Below are positions 60,960 to 64,000 of a DNA stretch of 64,000 nucleotides, piece after piece. Both the position numbers and the translations under genes were made by a program. Below the pieces are notes generated by a model that did not search any database, was not told the origin of the DNA, and saw nothing but the letters and a program-made list of their open reading frames with translations. Source of the DNA: JAWLHU01 sp041690255 (GTDB taxonomy: Bacteria; Bacillota; Sulfobacillia; Symbiobacteriales; Symbiobacteriaceae); NCBI GenBank assembly GCA_041690255.1, contig JAWLHU010000006.1, positions 186,001-250,000 on the forward strand, given 5' to 3'. How positions within the stretch are numbered: position 1 is the stretch's first letter; the number at the start of each line of letters is the position of its first letter.

Positions 60960-62387
60960 GTATCCGTGACGCCCAGATTCCGGCAGATGATCAGGCGGAG
61001 TCCCGCATCCTTCAACTTCTGACCGAGCAGCTCTCCGCAGATGAAGCGACGCTGGAACAACTCCTTTCGGAGGTCGCCTGGCGCGCCTACGCCGATCTCA
61101 ATCGCCTGCCCTGGGTCACGGCCATGCAGCGGTTTGTCGCGCAGTCGCCGCCCGATTTTCCGCAGAAGCTGATCGGCGTCCTGGAGTCGGTCCTTCGTCA
61201 GGCGGGGCCGGAGGCCCATGGCGCAGCGCTGCTTCTCATGGCGTTCGCCAGTGAGCGTCCAGCAGAGATCGACCCGATCCTCATGCGCGTCGCCCAGACC
61301 CACCCGGACAGGGCTGTCCGCCACGATGTAGGGGCCTATCTGACCGGCCAGAGCCGGACCCGGGCGTGGGCGCTGCAGGCGCTGTCCGGGGTCCCGGGGC
61401 TGGAGGCCCTCATTGACCGCCAGTCCAAGCTGGAAGCAGTCCTGGGGCCCTGGCTGCAGATGATTGCGCACCGGCAGCGCGAGGCCATGTTCGATCTTAT
61501 TGAGCAGGAGGCAGACCTCACGTTTGAACTGGAGAACGCCTTCCTCGACCAGTTTGAGGCCGCCAACGCGCACCAGCGCGTTGAGCTTGCTGCCATCCTG
61601 CAGGACGGGTTAGCGCATGACCATCCGGCGGTGCAGGCCTTCGTCTGTGACGTGCTGACCAGCCCGGGGGTCCTGGCAGAGGTCGCTGCGAAGGAAGGGC
61701 CTCGCCTGCGCGCACAGCTGGAGCGCCTTGCGGGGGAGGCGCCCCCACCCGTCCGCCATTACGCCGCCCAACTGATCACTCACCTGGAGATTGGCTCGGC
61801 CCTGGCCCCGGAACTGGAGGCGCTCCCCTTCCTGGACCAAGTCGGTCTAGATCTGGTCCACCGAAAGCCCCTGCCCGAGCAGCCAGCCGAGTACCTGCCG
61901 ATTGCCGACCTGCCGCTCCACCAGACGAGTCGGAGCTACCTCACCCGGCAGTTCGGTGAGGCCATCTACCGGCATCAGAAGGCGGGGGTGGAGGCGTTCC
62001 TGGCGGGAGAGGATCTCTGCCTCGCCACGGGGACGGCATCTGGCAAGAGTATGGTCTTCTTTACGGCCGGGGTCGAATTGCTCGCCCGCAATCAGGCGGC
62101 ACGCATTATTGCGATCTACCCACTAAAGGCCCTGGCGCGGGAACAGGAGGAGCGGTGGCGCACGGCCCTGGCCACCGCCGGCCTGCCCGACAAGGTGGGG
62201 CGGATTGAGGGTGGTGTCTCGGCCGCCGAGCGGGAGGCGATCCTGAAGCGATGCCGGGTGGTCCTGTTCACGCCCGATGTGATCCACGCCTGGCTCTTGA
62301 GCAGCCTGGCCACCCCGGTGGTGCGCAACTTCATGAAGTACGTCCGGCTGGTCGTTGTCGATGAGGTGCACGTCTACTCCGGGGCTT
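60956..62387 (+). CDS. DEAD/DEAH helicase, 5' part before a frameshift
   Basis: Residues 1 to about 330 are helical and HEAT-like. The helicase core starts with YRHQKAGVEAFLAGEDL (Q-motif-like) and Walker A ATGTASGKS near residue 360. FTPDVIHAWLL and DEVHVYSG (DEVH box) follow near residue 470. Helicases of this arrangement (YprA/MrfA and Lhr relatives) unwind DNA in repair or defence. The frame leaves the conserved sequence at 62381-62390 and the shifted ORF stops at 62539. GTG start overlaps the preceding stop. Confidence 0.85.
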
Positions 62388-64000
62388 TGGCTCCAACGCA
62401 GCTTACCTCTTCCGCCGGCTGCAGCACGCCGCTACGGCGGTTGCGGGCATGGACAAGCTCCGCTTCATTGCCGCCTCCGCGACCGTGGCTGATCCGGTCG
62501 CCCACCTGGAGAAGCTCTTTGCCCGGCGCTTCCGGGTGATTGGAAGCGACCAGGATACGTCGCCGCGCCACCGCCTGGATATCATGTTGCTCCGGCCCCA
62601 GCGCGGCCGGGATATCCACTCAGCGGTTCCCGATCTGCTCCATGTTCTGGCATCTGATCCGGAGAGCAGGTTCATCGCCTTCGTGGACAGCCGCAAACAG
62701 GCGGAGCAACTGGCGACCATCGCCCAGCGGAATGGTCCCGATGACGGCGAGGTGGCCGTCACCGCAGACAAGGTATCCGGGGATGGTCCGATGATCCTTC
62801 CCTACCGGTCAGGGTACGAGGAGGAGGACCGGGCAGAGATCCAGCAGCGGCTCACGAGTGGTGCGTTGCGTGGGATTATCAGCACAAGTGCGCTGGAACT
62901 GGGCCTCGACATTCCGGGGATCAATACGGTGGTGCTGGTAGGGATCCCGAGTAACGCCACCAGTCTGCGGCAGCGTATGGGACGTGCCGGCCGCCACGCC
63001 CCGGGCAGAGTGATCTTCGTCGATGGTGGCAGCGCGACCGACGCGATCGTCTTCCGTGATCCGGAGAGGCTCTTTGACCGTCCTCCCGCCCCGTCTTCGC
63101 TCTATCTGGAGAACCGCCGCATCCAGTACATTCACGCCCTCTGCTTCGCCGGCGCCGGCGGGGAGTATGATACGCTGCGGGGGGAGACGCAGCCGGATGG
63201 AGAGGATACGATCCACTCCCCGGTCACCTGGCCCGATGGCTTTCTGGAGCTCTGCCAGAACGAGCGGGTCGGAGGGGTCCCGGGAGACATCTTGTCGATG
63301 AAGGCGGAGGCGGGCGATGATCCCTGGCATAGCTTCCCGCTGCGGGATGTAGGCAGCCAGTTTCAGGTGGAGACCCACGGGCAGGGGCTCGGGCGCCTTT
63401 CCCATGCGCAGCTGATGCGCGAGGCCTATCCGGGCGCGATCTACTACTATATGGCGACGCCCTACCGGATCACCCGGGTGAGCACGCGGGAGCGGAAGGC
63501 GCACGCAAAGAAGGAGAGGTACTACACCAGCGAACCATCATCTCCGCCGCCCCAGATCTTCCCCAGCCTGCAGGGGGAGGGGCTGCACGACGGATACCGG
63601 TTCGGGGAACTCTCGGTCGCGGAGTGCGATCTGTACGTGTCGGAGATGGTCTTTGGGTTCACCGAGCGCCGGGGCACTCAGAAGCACACCGTCAAGTATC
63701 CGTGTCAGTACTGGCAGCGGGATCGTTTCAGCCGGAACTACACCACCACGGGTGTGCTGCTCACGCACCCGGCCCTACAGGAGGCTGAGGTGCAGCCCGA
63801 GGCACTGGCGCAGGTGGTGCTGGAGGCCTTCCTCCTGGTGGCGCCTTTCGACCGGAGCGAGGTGGCCTGCAGCGCCGGGCGCTACCGGACCGAAACGTCC
63901 TTCTTTGGGGCGGGTGAGCGGTTTATTGCCCTCTATGACCAGACCTATGGCAGCTTGCGCCTGACGGGCCGCCTCCTGGACCCGGCGTTCCTTCGGGAGG
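62386..64000 (+). pseudogene. DEAD/DEAH helicase, 3' part in a shifted frame, cut by window edge
   Basis: In the frame one base back, the helicase continues without a stop to the window end: FGSNAAYLFRRLQH, ASATVADPVAHL (motif III), FVDSRKQAEQL (motif IV), STSALELGLDIPG (motif V) and LRQRMGRAGRHAPG (motif VI). The C-terminal region, likely with DUF1998-type zinc-binding Cys, is beyond the edge. Restoring one base in GGGGCTTTGG would give GAFGSN and one continuous protein. Either the gene is inactivated or the sequence has a single-base error. Confidence 0.8.

Noticed and set aside
62381..62390. Programmed -1 frameshift site in the helicase
   Set aside because: The codons GGG GCT TTG do not allow good re-pairing in both ribosomal sites, and no downstream stem-loop is evident. 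A mutation or sequence error is more likely.

Overview
The window looks like chromosomal DNA from a GC-rich, Gram-positive, probably spore-forming bacterium. The closest fit I can suggest is the Symbiobacterium group of Bacillota. The reasons are strong Shine-Dalgarno sites, many GTG/TTG starts, a Bacillus-type guanine riboswitch in front of xpt, a YkuK-family protein, SLH surface-layer domains, and lipoprotein transporters. The genus is an inference from gene content, not from a search. No rRNA, tRNA or CRISPR array was seen.

Layout. 1-3.3 kb: a MoxR-type AAA+ ATPase (cut by the window edge) coupled to a DUF4132 protein. 3.4-7.6 kb: a secreted lysyl-oxidase-like protein, a serine hydrolase, a low-complexity hypothetical and a 22-bp tandem repeat. 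7.6-12.3 kb: YkuK, a truncated RtcB remnant, then the Hen1-Pnkp RNA repair pair. 12.3-18.9 kb: a patatin-like lipase, then a guanine riboswitch controlling xpt and a BMP-type nucleoside ABC transporter. 19-28 kb: a giant repeat protein anchored by SLH domains, a small beta-sandwich protein and a Gln-Ala repeat protein. 28-31.2 kb: a split transketolase with a RuBisCO-like protein.

31.43-48.75 kb is the most interesting part: a roughly 17.3-kb element that carries its own large serine recombinase. The two ends can be read as attL and attR. Joining the outer flanks restores an uninterrupted 80-codon host gene. Joining the inner flanks gives a 51-bp attP with TTGGTCAC/GTGACCAA inverted arms. No phage structural genes are present. 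The cargo is a leftward biosynthetic operon of twelve genes: DAHP synthase, two ATP-grasp ligases, three adenylate-forming enzymes, a carrier protein, a tautomerase, a terpene-cyclase-fold repeat protein, an amidase, an MFS exporter and an SDR. Several are coupled by 4-nt start/stop overlaps. A phosphopantetheinyl transferase near the right end can activate the carrier protein. The system looks like a self-contained, mobile, non-NRPS thiotemplated pathway for an aryl-amide type metabolite, whose excision would rebuild a host gene.

48.8-64 kb is host sequence again: a DUF815 AAA+ ATPase and a WYL regulator; a peptide-type ABC transporter (binding protein and two permeases, no ATPases here) with a promoter and nested palindromic operators; pyruvate carboxylase; an HNH endonuclease; and an unrecognised protein coupled to a large DEAD/DEAH helicase that carries a single-base frameshift and runs off the window.
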